Shown here: positions 25,381-34,500 of the stretch, piece after piece
Layout: each line of letters starts with the position of its first letter
Position numbering within the stretch: the stretch's first letter is position 1
From: JABSQH01 sp965230015
GTDB taxonomy: Bacteria; Actinomycetota; Acidimicrobiia; Acidimicrobiales; Ilumatobacteraceae
NCBI GenBank assembly: GCA_965230015.1
Contig: CBDDKF010000018.1
Span: forward strand, 1-64,000
Direction: 5' to 3'
DNA: 64,000 nucleotides
The notes under the pieces: model-generated
Seen by the model: the letters and a program-made list of their open reading frames with translations, nothing else
The model's database searches: none
Told to the model about the DNA's origin: nothing
Made by a program: the position numbers and the translations under genes

Positions 25381-26049
25381 ATGACCGTGAGCCCGGAACG
25401 ATTGTCCGCCGAGTCGTCGCTGACCGTCTTCACCACACTGCTCGGCGCGCTGGCGCGACCTGGCCGTGCCTTCCCGCTGCCGCGCGACGGTGCGACCGCA
25501 GCTCCGCCCGCACTCATCCCTGCGTTGGCGCTGGCCGACGAGAACACCCGGGTAGCCGTGCTGGCCGACAGCCCCGTATGGGGCGAGGTCGTGTACTCGT
25601 TGACCGGCGCACCCGTGTCGACGATCAGCCCCGCCGCAATCGAGGCACACGAACCCGTCGACGTGCGACGCGTGGATCTGTTCATCGCCCTGTGTCCCAT
25701 CACCCCGGGCCTCGTCGAGTCGATGGCTCCCGCCGCGCGTTCCGTGCTCGCCGCAGGCGCACGCGTGGTGCTGGCGGTGGAGGAGACCGCGGCGCCGCCC
25801 GCGGCGTCTGGGGCCGACGACATGGTCACCGTCACGCTTCACGGCCCGGGTGCCACCGACGGGCGACGCGTCGCAGTGCGCGGACTCGCCCGCGATGTGG
25901 TGGCCGCGATCGATCAGGTCAACCGCACCGGCAAGGGTGGGCTCGACCTCTGGTTGGTGTCGTCGTCAGGCACCGTGGTGGGTGTGCCGCGCACCTGCCG
26001 TGTCGAGTGCGACGATCGCCGCGCATCGGGCCGACGGAGTCCGGTGTAG
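25381..26049 (+). CDS. phnH: PhnH-like subunit of carbon-phosphorus lyase, orphan
   Basis: 222 residues from ATG 25381 (an in-frame ATG at 25300 would add a CWGCG-containing extension). Family features: TVFTTLLGALARPGRAF near the N-terminus, ALADENTRVAV, LTGAPVSTISP, LHGPGATDGRRVAVRGL, and GLDLWLVSSSGTVVGVPRTCRV at the end, equivalent to the PhnH 'FPrGvDlilv...lPRTt' signature. PhnH is part of the PhnGHIJ core that makes ribose-triphosphonate from phosphonates. No other phn gene is in the window, so either the rest lies elsewhere or this is a stand-alone homologue. The PHO-box-like repeats upstream agree with a phosphorus-acquisition role. Confidence 0.8.
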   Translation: MTVSPERLSAESSLTVFTTLLGALARPGRAFPLPRDGATAAPPALIPALALADENTRVAVLADSPVWGEVVYSLTGAPVSTISPAAIEAHEPVDVRRVDLFIALCPITPGLVESMAPAARSVLAAGARVVLAVEETAAPPAASGADDMVTVTLHGPGATDGRRVAVRGLARDVVAAIDQVNRTGKGGLDLWLVSSSGTVVGVPRTCRVECDDRRASGRRSPV

Positions 26050-26178
26050 CCGGAACCGACGTGTTGCTCCATCGTCGGATCTTCGGCTCGTCGTCACCCT
26101 CGCGCGACCGGGGCGCAACCTGGCGTTCATGTGTCGCGCGTACAACATCGGTGGCCCGCCGCCGGTGGTTCCCCCCGA

Positions 26179-27171
26179 TCACCGAACGGAGTCCGGCACC
26201 CGCGACGTAGTCTCCCCCGGCGTCGCGGGTGTCGCGGGCAGGGCGCGCAGTCCGTCGTGGAGCGACGACTCGCGGTGGAGTGAGTGCTCGTGATCGTGGT
26301 GGCCGTGGTGATGGTGATCATGGCCGTGATCGTGATGCCCGTGGTCGTGATGCCCGTGCTCGCCGACGTCATCGGCCGTCGTGGTGGCCAGCACCGTGAT
26401 CGTGTCGCCAGCCGACGGCTGGTCGGTCAGCAGGGTCGACAGCGCAGTCGACGGGAAACACCCCTGCGCGGCGCCGAGGCGCCACAGCCCCTCGCGATCA
26501 CCGGGCCCGAACGCGGTGGTGCCGATTTCTTCGGGAAACATCAACTCGCCCGGGTCGGACACGTGGGCCAGTCCCACGAGATGGCCGATCTCGTGTTGCA
26601 CGGTGGTGGAGGCGATCTGTGCGGTGAACAGGCTCGGTGTGTTGACTGCGACGTACCCGGTGGTCACGCGTCCGGTGACGGGATCGAAGCTGCCACCGCC
26701 AATGCCCAACACGTTGCCGGCGAGGATGGGCATCGATTGGGGGTCGCCGAACACGATGAGCGCGTCGATCTCCGGTGGCACGATCCGGTCGAGTCCTGCG
26801 GTGGTGCGCCCAACGAAGGCGAAGTCGAGCCCGGTCTCGAGCTCGATCTCCTCGATGGCGTCGAACACCACCTGCTCCTGCGCTGGCGTGGCCCGTTCGG
26901 AGTTGATCTGATACTTGATCGGCGTGCAGGGGTCCCAGCGGGCATAGCCGGGTCCGTTCGTATACAAGAAGGCGTGCGCTCCGGTCGACGGCGGGGTCGG
27001 GCTGGTGATGCGCCGATCGGCGAGTTCGTTGACGGCGACCTGCTCGTTGAGCTCGTCGAGCGTCGGTGGTTCGCCGGCGAACGATGGCCCGATGCCGGTC
27101 GTCGTGGCGACCAACGCCACGGGGAGCGTGGCAACGACCGCAGCGAGCGCGATCTGGTGGCGAACGGGCAC
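26179..27171 (-). CDS. Secreted matrixin-like metalloprotease with histidine-rich C-terminal tail
   Basis: 330 residues from GTG 27171. N-terminal signal peptide (residues about 1-32). Mature domain opens YTNGPGYARWDPCTPIKYQIN and contains the metzincin zinc motif HEIGHLVGLAH (193-203) with Met 211 in PGELM as the Met-turn candidate; Cys 82 and Cys 238 may form a disulfide. From residue 271 to 299 the tail is almost only His, Gly and Asp (EHGHHDHGHHDHGHDHHHH and on), about 17 histidines, which should bind zinc, nickel or copper. Divergent from the HtrA-like gene. A TAGCAT -10 six bases before the GTG indicates a leaderless message. The substrate is unknown. Confidence 0.87.
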   Translation of the reverse strand: MPVRHQIALAAVVATLPVALVATTTGIGPSFAGEPPTLDELNEQVAVNELADRRITSPTPPSTGAHAFLYTNGPGYARWDPCTPIKYQINSERATPAQEQVVFDAIEEIELETGLDFAFVGRTTAGLDRIVPPEIDALIVFGDPQSMPILAGNVLGIGGGSFDPVTGRVTTGYVAVNTPSLFTAQIASTTVQHEIGHLVGLAHVSDPGELMFPEEIGTTAFGPGDREGLWRLGAAQGCFPSTALSTLLTDQPSAGDTITVLATTTADDVGEHGHHDHGHHDHGHDHHHHGHHDHEHSLHRESSLHDGLRALPATPATPGETTSRVPDSVR

Positions 27172-27177
27172 GATCCG

Positions 27178-27183
27178 ATGCTA
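27178..27183 (-). promoter_or_regulatory. -10 element TAGCAT (minus strand) for the matrixin gene
   Basis: Read on the minus strand TAGCAT fits TANNNT and lies six bases before GTG 27171. Leaderless transcript predicted. Confidence 0.5.
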
Positions 27184-27251
27184 CGAGGGCGTTCTCACGG
27201 TTTGCCGTCACCAGTTCGACGCGAGTTGATGCACGGTTGACGCCATGGTGC

Positions 27252-27257
27252 GACACT
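27252..27257 (+). promoter_or_regulatory. -10-like element GACACT for the HtrA-like gene
   Basis: GACACT lies six bases before GTG 27264. The surrounding 13 bases GGTGCGACACTGG are identical to those before ATG 53548, with the same six-base spacing to the start codon, which supports a shared core promoter type and leaderless transcription. Confidence 0.45.
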
Positions 27258-27263
27258 GGTGCG

Positions 27264-28919
27264 GTGTCCGCTCTCAGGTCTCAATTCAGTCCATCTCGCG
27301 TCGTCGTGACGGGCGTCGTCGCCGCACTGGTCGCAGCAAGTTGTGGCGGCGGCGGTGACGATTCGTCCGACACCACCACGGCCGCGACCTCCGCCGCCAC
27401 GACGGCTCCGAGCGATACGGCCGCGCCGACCACCGCAGCAGCGGAGACCACGGCCCCGGAAACGACCGAACCGGCGGCCGCAGGCGCAGCCACGAGCCTG
27501 GAGGAGGCGCGCGGCGCCATCGTGCAGATCGTGGCCACCGGAACCTTCGAGGATCCGGTCGAGGGCACCCAGTCGAACGTGCCGGGGTCCGGGTCCGGCT
27601 TCATCATCGATCCGAGCGGCATCGCCGTCACCAACAACCACGTCGTCACCGGCGCGGCCACGTTGGAAGTGTTCATCGAAGGCGAAGACGATTCGGTGAA
27701 TGCCCGCGTGCTGGGCGTGTCGGAGTGTTCCGATCTCGCCGTGATCGAGCTCGATGGCGACGACTATCCGTTCCTCGAGTTCAACGACGAGCCACTGTCG
27801 GCGGGACAGGAGATCTTTGCGCTCGGGTATCCGCTCGGCGATCCCGAGTACACCGTGCTCGACGGCGTCGTGTCGAAAGAAGACGCCGGCGGCGAGAGCT
27901 CGTGGGCCTCGGTCGACGCGGTCATCGAGCACAGCGCCGACACGTTGCCCGGCAACTCGGGCGGTCCGATCGTCGACCCCGACGGTGCCGTGGTTGCGGT
28001 GAACTATGCGGGCAACGACTCGGGGCAATCGTTCGCCATCGGGCTCGACGTGGCGAGCGACGTGATCGCCGAACTGCAGGCCGGCAACGATGTCGACTCG
28101 ATCGGCATCAACGGTGAGGCCTTCACCGACGGCGTCAACTCCGGCATCTTCGTGTACTCGGTCGACTCCGGTTCGGTCGCCGACCAAGCTGGTGTGCAGC
28201 CCGGCGACCTGATCACCTCGCTCGAGGGACTGATCATGGGCATCGACGGCGTCATGAAGGACTACTGCGATGTGCTGCGGTCGAACAACCCCGACGACAC
28301 GCTGAACATCGAGCTGTTCCGGCCGTCGGAGGGCCAGGCCTACTCCGGCCAGATCAACGGGCGGGCGCTCGAGCCGATCACCTCGTTCGCCGCCGACCTG
28401 GGTGACGAAGTCGCCGACAGCGATCCGGGCACCGAGCCTGTCGCCGGGTACACCGACTACACCTTCGTCACCGACGACTCCGGTTCGATCGAGGTGTCGG
28501 TGCCGGTCGAGTGGTCCGATGTGTTCGGCGAGCCGTGGGTGTTCGAGGGCAACGAGATCGGGCCCGCCGTGAACGCCGCGCCGAGCATCGAAGCGTGGCA
28601 GACCGGTTGGGCGACGCCGGGCGTGTTCGTCGGCGCCAGCTCGACCCTGGGTGTCGACGTCGACGGGATGCTGGCGCTCAACGACTTCTCCGGTGACTGT
28701 GAGGCCGTCGAGCGCTTCCCCTACGACGACGGTGTGTACACCGGTGCGTTCGACTTCTGGACCGGCTGCGGCCCGGAAGGCAGCGGGTTCATCGTCGTCG
28801 GCGCGCAGCCCGATGACGGTGCGTTCACCATGCTCGTGCAGATCGTCGTGGTCACCGAGGCCGACCTGGTTGCGGCCGACGAGATCTTCAACACGGTGCT
28901 GGTCACCGGCGCCGTGTGA
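27264..28919 (+). CDS. HtrA/DegP-like serine protease lipoprotein with PDZ domain
   Basis: 551 residues from GTG 27264. Signal with lipobox (LVAASC, Cys about 29) and a Thr/Ala/Glu linker. Trypsin-like domain (about 75-275): catalytic His in TNNHVV, Asp in SDLAVIEL, Ser in LPGNSGGPIV. A PDZ domain follows (SGIFVYSVDSGSVADQAGVQPGDLI). The last 170 residues (YTDYTFVTDDSGSIEVSVP and on) form an extra domain not seen in DegP, with paired cysteines in CEAVERFPYD and TGCGPEGS. Acts outside the membrane in protein quality control or processing. Divergent from the matrixin gene, so both extracellular proteases may respond to similar conditions. Confidence 0.92.
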   Translation: MSALRSQFSPSRVVVTGVVAALVAASCGGGGDDSSDTTTAATSAATTAPSDTAAPTTAAAETTAPETTEPAAAGAATSLEEARGAIVQIVATGTFEDPVEGTQSNVPGSGSGFIIDPSGIAVTNNHVVTGAATLEVFIEGEDDSVNARVLGVSECSDLAVIELDGDDYPFLEFNDEPLSAGQEIFALGYPLGDPEYTVLDGVVSKEDAGGESSWASVDAVIEHSADTLPGNSGGPIVDPDGAVVAVNYAGNDSGQSFAIGLDVASDVIAELQAGNDVDSIGINGEAFTDGVNSGIFVYSVDSGSVADQAGVQPGDLITSLEGLIMGIDGVMKDYCDVLRSNNPDDTLNIELFRPSEGQAYSGQINGRALEPITSFAADLGDEVADSDPGTEPVAGYTDYTFVTDDSGSIEVSVPVEWSDVFGEPWVFEGNEIGPAVNAAPSIEAWQTGWATPGVFVGASSTLGVDVDGMLALNDFSGDCEAVERFPYDDGVYTGAFDFWTGCGPEGSGFIVVGAQPDDGAFTMLVQIVVVTEADLVAADEIFNTVLVTGAV

Positions 28920-28924
28920 GCCAG

Positions 28925-28942
28925 CCGGCGGGCAGCCGCCGG
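28925..28942. terminator. Terminator hairpin between convergent genes
   Basis: CCGGCGG (28925-28931) and CCGCCGG (28936-28942) make a seven-base GC stem with a four-base loop, six bases after the protease stop and before the convergent regulator's stop. Confidence 0.5.
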
Positions 28943-28955
28943 TGTTGCAGACTCC

Positions 28956-31433
28956 TCACATACTCCCGAGGGCGAGGGTGCGGGCGGTCAGGATCGGTGA
29001 CCTGATCTGACGACCGCCCGCAGCCGCCCGATCGATCCACTCGGGGGCTGCGGGCGACTCGGCGAGGAGGTGAATCTGCGCGGCCGCATGGGCGAGAGGA
29101 CCAAGCGCAAAGCCGCCGCCGCCGTAGATGGCCAGTACCGCGTGGTACTCACCGAGCCGTTCGATCGCCGGAAGGAGATGGCGGACGGCGGCGGCCTCTT
29201 CCAGGCGCCACGCCCCCTCGGCGAGCAGCGCCAAGGTGATCGCGGTCCCGAGGTTCTCCATCGACGGATCGAAGGTTGCCGCGGCTTGGCGGTGGAGCCG
29301 GAGTGCCTCCTCGCGGTCGCCTTCGATTGCCCGCACCACCGACAACGAGGCTGCGAGTTCGGGCGCCGAGTCGTCGACGGGCACCAACGCCAAGTCGTCG
29401 CCGAGGCCTGCGCGCGGACGACCGAAGATGGCGAACATCACCTGCTGGGAGAGCAGTGTCGCGAGGGCTTCGAAGGCTGCGCCGGTCGACGATGCGACGA
29501 CCTCCTCGCTGTCGGCAACGGCCTCGTCGAGTTGGCCGTCGAGGGCGAGCTGGATCGTCCGCCACGAGTCGAACCACCAGCGAACGCGTGGCGCCTGCTC
29601 CATCTCGTTGCCCAAACGCAGCCCGTGTTCGAGGCATCGGTCGAACTGTGACCGGTCGCCGACTTCCAACGAGGTCACGGCTTCGGCCAGCAGTGCGGTC
29701 ATCATCGTGTCGATCGCTCCGGCGCCAGCCGTGGCGGCAACGTGTTGGGCACGACGGGCGTCGTCGAGTCGTCGTCGGGCCGTTGCGGGGCCCCATGTGG
29801 CCCCGATGCGGCCGGTGAGGGCGAGCCCCATCGCTCGCGGATCGTCGTCGTCGGCCTCGGCGAGTGCTGCGCCGGCCAGGCGTTCGCGTTCTGCGAGCGG
29901 CGCGGCGAGGTGCACCGACGTGGCGCGATCGACCAACAGCTGGACACGCGTCTCACCGCGGTGTCCGTCCGTACGTTCGATGGCCTCGGCCAGGAGCGGC
30001 GCAACGAGTGGATCGGCGGCGCTGGCCGGCGGGGGCAGGTACTCGACGTAGCGGCGCACGGCTTCACCAAAGCCGGCGTTGTCACCGACCTGGCGAGCGA
30101 CCTCGATCGCGCTGCGCAAGATGTCGCTGCCCTCGGTGGTGTTGCCGGAGCGCACGAGGCACGTTCCGAGTCGGATCGATGCTCGATAGCGAAGTCGTGG
30201 CGCATCGCCCGACGACATGCCGTCGAGCGTGGACATCGCGTGCCGGTAGTGCCGGCTCGCATCTGCCCACGACGATGACCGCTCGAGTAACTCGCCTGCT
30301 CGCAGGCTGGCGTGGATCGAGCGGCGATGGTCGCCGATCGGGAGCGAACCATGTGCGTGATCTGCGTAGGCCACCGTGAGCGACACACGTTCTTCCAGTG
30401 TGAGGAACTCGAAACCGGATCCGTCGATGAGCTCGCCGTAGTACCGAGCGAACCGGTCGTGGACACGACACTGTTCGGCCGATGAGAGCAGCTCGGTGCA
30501 CCGGGCGCGGCGTTCCTCGTCGACGAAGTGGATCGTGTCGTCGAGCCGCTCGAGCACGCCGTCGTCGACCGCACGGTCGATCGCCGCGAGTACGAGGTCG
30601 GCACTGCGATGGCCGCAGCCGAGGAAGTGGCCGATCGGCGGCGTCATCCCGAGCAGGGCCAGTTCGGCGATGACCGATCCGCCGTCGTCACCGGTGCCCG
30701 CCGGCACGGCGGCGTCGGACAAGGAAACGTCGAGGGGTGCGGTGTCGGCGATCGATTCGGCCCGGTGCCGTTCGCCGATCGCCAGCAGGGCGGCGACCAG
30801 CTGCTGCCAGGCACGCTCACGCTCGGGGTTGCTGATCGTGCGCGCCTCGAGCTCGGCCGCCAGTTCGGGTGACGGATCGCGAAGACGGAGCTCGAACCAA
30901 TCGTCACATGCGGATTGATGCAGCCGTTCGAGTCGGGTCACCTCGGGCAGTGCATCGTGGCCGTCGGCGAGATCGAGGAACGGAGTGGCCCAGCCGCGGA
31001 TCGCTGCGGCGAGGAGTCCCTGCGCCTCGTCGGGCTCGGTAGCTGCGAGGGTCCGCGCCTCGCGGACCGCCGACTCGAAGTTCTCGACGTCGGTTGCGGA
31101 GTGAGAGCCCGTGTCGAGCCGGTAGCCGTAGGAAGTGGTTTCGATGGCCACCGCACAGCCGATCGATTCGAGCCGGCGGCGCAGACCAGAGATGTGCACC
31201 TGCAATGCGGGCCGTGCCGTCTTTGGCGGGGTGCTGGGCCACACGCGATCGATCAGCCGTTCGGTGCGGACGGTGTGCCCGCCGTCGAGGGCGAGTGCTG
31301 CCAGCACCCGTCGCTGCATTTCGCTGTCGATCTCGTAGCGCCGGCCCAGCGCGTCGTACAGGTGCGCGCTCCCGAGCACTCCGATGACCGGGCGTCGCTC
31401 GGCTGCTCCGGCGTCGGCTCCGTCGTGGCCCAC
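28956..31433 (-). CDS. SARP/BTAD-family regulator with TPR-like C-terminus, no P-loop
   Basis: 825 residues from GTG 31433. N-terminal OmpR-like winged helix (IGVLGSAHLYDALGRRYEIDSEMQRRVLAALAL, RLIDRVWPSTPPKTARPALQVHISGLRRRL) then a BTAD domain (to about 240). The remaining part is helical: a segment like the winged-helix lid of STAND ATPases (ELALLGMTPPIGHFLGCGHRS...RRARCTELLSSAEQCRVHDRFARYYGEL) runs straight into TPR-like repeats, but no Walker A or B motif can be found. The NTPase core seems to have been lost, so control must be by ligand or protein binding. TAGCTT six bases before the start suggests a leaderless mRNA. Downstream of the giant surface-protein gene; direct repeats lie in between. 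Confidence 0.85.
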   Translation of the reverse strand: MGHDGADAGAAERRPVIGVLGSAHLYDALGRRYEIDSEMQRRVLAALALDGGHTVRTERLIDRVWPSTPPKTARPALQVHISGLRRRLESIGCAVAIETTSYGYRLDTGSHSATDVENFESAVREARTLAATEPDEAQGLLAAAIRGWATPFLDLADGHDALPEVTRLERLHQSACDDWFELRLRDPSPELAAELEARTISNPERERAWQQLVAALLAIGERHRAESIADTAPLDVSLSDAAVPAGTGDDGGSVIAELALLGMTPPIGHFLGCGHRSADLVLAAIDRAVDDGVLERLDDTIHFVDEERRARCTELLSSAEQCRVHDRFARYYGELIDGSGFEFLTLEERVSLTVAYADHAHGSLPIGDHRRSIHASLRAGELLERSSSWADASRHYRHAMSTLDGMSSGDAPRLRYRASIRLGTCLVRSGNTTEGSDILRSAIEVARQVGDNAGFGEAVRRYVEYLPPPASAADPLVAPLLAEAIERTDGHRGETRVQLLVDRATSVHLAAPLAERERLAGAALAEADDDDPRAMGLALTGRIGATWGPATARRRLDDARRAQHVAATAGAGAIDTMMTALLAEAVTSLEVGDRSQFDRCLEHGLRLGNEMEQAPRVRWWFDSWRTIQLALDGQLDEAVADSEEVVASSTGAAFEALATLLSQQVMFAIFGRPRAGLGDDLALVPVDDSAPELAASLSVVRAIEGDREEALRLHRQAAATFDPSMENLGTAITLALLAEGAWRLEEAAAVRHLLPAIERLGEYHAVLAIYGGGGFALGPLAHAAAQIHLLAESPAAPEWIDRAAAGGRQIRSPILTARTLALGSM

Positions 31434-31439
31434 GCCGGG

Positions 31440-31445
31440 AAGCTA
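31440..31445 (-). promoter_or_regulatory. -10 element TAGCTT (minus strand) for the SARP gene
   Basis: TAGCTT on the minus strand, six bases before GTG 31433, no ribosome site. Leaderless transcript predicted. Confidence 0.5.
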
Positions 31446-31495
31446 GACCGGTCGTCGCGCGGCGGCGAACCGTGCCCGTGGTTCACCGCCAGCTC

Positions 31496-31519
31496 ACGTC
31501 ATGTGCGCGACGTCATGTG
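31496..31519 (-). promoter_or_regulatory. Direct repeat ACGTCATGTG x2 upstream of the SARP gene
   Basis: ACGTCATGTG occurs at 31496-31505 and 31510-31519 (period 14), 50-75 bases before the predicted -10 element of the SARP gene. The second copy overlaps the stop codon of the giant gene. A nearby TCAC-N7-TCAC pair (about 31483-31498) has the 11-base period of PhoP-type sites. SARP-class proteins bind direct repeats, so self-control is possible. Confidence 0.3.
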
Positions 31520-34500
31520 ACCGACCCGGTTCGACGGCCGCGTCGACGCGTCGCCAGCGCGAGGCCCGCTCCGGCGAGGAGGATCCCGAACGCAACCGTG
31601 GCAACTGCGGTCGTCGGTGCACCGGTCGACGGCAGGCCGCCTGGCGGGATCGGCGGGTCGTTCGCGAGCGGTGGTGACTCGACGTCTGGCGTGGCTGGTT
31701 CATCCGGGTTGCTCGGTTCGCTCGGGTTGGCGGGAGTTGCTGGAGCGCCCGCGTCGATGTCGACGTTCACCAACACCTGTTGGCCGCCCGCCGACACGTC
31801 CAACATCGCCAAGGTGTGTTCGCCCGCTGGTGTGTCTGCCGGAATCGTCACCGTGGCGTCGACGATGCCCGACTCGTCGGCGGTGAACGTGCCGAGGACC
31901 ACCGGATCCGAACGAAGCTCGACGATCACTCGCCCGCCGGGATCGAACCCAACCCCGGTGAATGCGACTCGCGCGCCGGGACGGAACCGGCGCTGCTGTT
32001 GGCCACCCTGCGGCCCGACGAAAATGCCCTCGAACTCGCTGACGATCACGTCGAACACCGCGGTGGTCTGGTTGCCACGCGAGTCGGTTGCCGTGCAGGC
32101 CACGGGGGTCTGGCCGACCGCGAAATCGGTCCCCGAGGCCGGATCGCAGCGGACGGGGAGCGGGCCGTCTCGTTCGTCGACGGCGTCGAGGAGCCAGGTG
32201 ACCTTGGTCCGCTCGGTTGTGCCGGATGGCACGGCGATGATGAGATCGGTGCCGCCGACGATCTCGGGCAACCCGTCGTTGACAATCGTCACTGCGCCTG
32301 TCGCCGCGAGTCCGCCACTGCTGGCGGCCTCGATCTGGAACGTCTCGTCCGGTTCGAGCGGCTCGCCGTCGGTGGTCTCGACATCGACGAACTCGACGGT
32401 CTCGCCCGGTGCGAAGACGAATCCGTCTCCTGCCGTTGCGTAGTCGCTCGGCGATGTCGCAGTGCCGTCGCTGGTCGCCCAGGTCACCGCGAGGGGCTGC
32501 TCGCTGGGATTGCTCAGGCGGATCGGCACGCGCGCGACCTCACCTTCGGCAACGTCGATGTCGTCGACGAGCAGGCTGACCGTGTCGTCGTCGACGATCT
32601 CGATGCCGACCGTGGGATCGATGAGCGCCTCCGACGATTCGAGCGCCACCAGCAGGCGCTCGTCGTTCTCGTCGATCACGTCACCGACGATCGGCACCTC
32701 GATCTGAAGAATCCACGGAGCATCGGTGAGCGGGATCGACCCGCTGGTCTCCACGAAGTCGCTCCCTGGCTGCGCCGTCACGCCGACGGTCTGGTAGCCG
32801 ACGCCGACCTTGCCGACGCCTGATGCGGCAAGCGTGATGGTGGCGATCGACGTACCGCTATCGCCTTCATCGATCTGCACGTCGCTCGTCGTGACGCGCG
32901 GGGCCTGCACGTCGGCGATCGCCGCCGGGATGACCGCCACATCGATCGGGTTGAGCGCCTCGTCCGGAGTGGTCGGTGGGACGGTGAGGGCGAGCACGAG
33001 TCCGCCGTCTGGGTCGCTGAGCGTGTTGGCGCACACACGAATTGGCACGTCGATCCTCGACGCGCCGGCCGGGATGTCGATCAGTGCCGGCGGCGCGCTC
33101 TCGAAGTCGGCGGGGAGGACCGACCCGTTGATGCACACACCTGCTGCTGCGCCGTCGACCACTCCCAGCCACGTGGCAACGATCTGACGGGGAAACGGCA
33201 CAGGCGTCACATCGATGGCCGCGTCGACCACCACCGCCGTGCCGCCGGCGGGTTCGTCGAACAACAACGATGTCGTGACGATCTCTGGTGGGGCATCGTC
33301 ATCGGCGACGATCAGCTGCGTGCGGTCGACCGACCCGTCGGGCGCCTCGACCTCGAGTGTGAGCGATGTTGATCCCTCGACCCGGGCGTCGCCGCATACG
33401 ACCACACGCGGTTCGGGGTCGCTCGGCCCCCGCTCGACGATGTTGGCGAGGTTCAGCGGCGGTGCGGTGCTGAGGCCGACCTGGGCCCGGGAACCGGCAT
33501 CGAAGATGCCGGCCGAACATGTGCCCGTAACTGGATCGAGGCCGACGAGCTCGTAGCGCACCGGTGCATCGCCGTACCACGGGGCGTTGGCGACATCGAT
33601 GTCGATGATGCGGGCGACGCTCGAATACTGCGGCACGCCCAGCACCGGGTTCGCAGCGACGCCACCTTCGCGGACGACGATCGGCTCGATGGCGTAGCGG
33701 TCGTCGTCGGCGATCGTCAGCAGCGCGTCGATGATCACCGCACCGGTCGATGGCTCCACGAGCTCGAGGACGACCACCTGGTCGCGTTCGATGTCGTCGT
33801 CGGCGCACGGCACGATCGGCAGTGGCTCGGGAGACCCGCCGGGTCGAACACTGTCGCCGGTGAGGGCCACGTCGGCGCTGCCGAAACAACCGAAGGCGAC
33901 GTCTGCGTCGACGGCGTTGGCCGGGGGTGGATCGGCGTTCGTGAGGATCACATCGAGTTCGACATCGCTCGCGAGCGTGCCGCTCACCACGAACGGTTCG
34001 CTGACGGCCGGCGCAAAGCTGTCGCCCTCCCGCGCCGATGTCGACGTGAGCTGCAGCGTCGTTGCATCGACGGTGACATCGATCGACGCCGTGGCGGTGA
34101 GCGAGCCATCGGCGCGCACGCCGTACACGAACAGCGTGTTGACGCCCTCGTCGACGTGAACGAGGTCGAGCTGCGGAACGTTCGTGGTGAACACGGCGTC
34201 GCTCACACTCGCGCTGGTCAGCGTCCACACGAACGACACCGGGTCGGCCGCGCCGGCGTCGAAATCGAAGCGATTGGCCAGTGGCAGCGGCCCAGCGTTG
34301 AACCGAGCAGTGACTGCCGTCGCCTCGTCATCGTCGACGACCGTGACATGAATGCGGACACGGCGGCCGGTGTCGACCTCGCGCACTTCCACGATCAGCC
34401 CGGCATCGGGCGACTCCGGCATCGTGTCGGCCTCGACGTCGACCCACACGGAGTACGCCGTGGTCCCGGTCGGCAGCGTCTCGAATCCGCTCGCCCCGAC

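Noticed and set aside
26284..27240. 318-residue plus-strand ORF starting with a very hydrophobic Val/Ile/Met stretch
   Set aside because: It is antisense to the matrixin gene; the hydrophobic start is simply the complement of the His-rich repeat. No ribosome site, and the rest is not protein-like.
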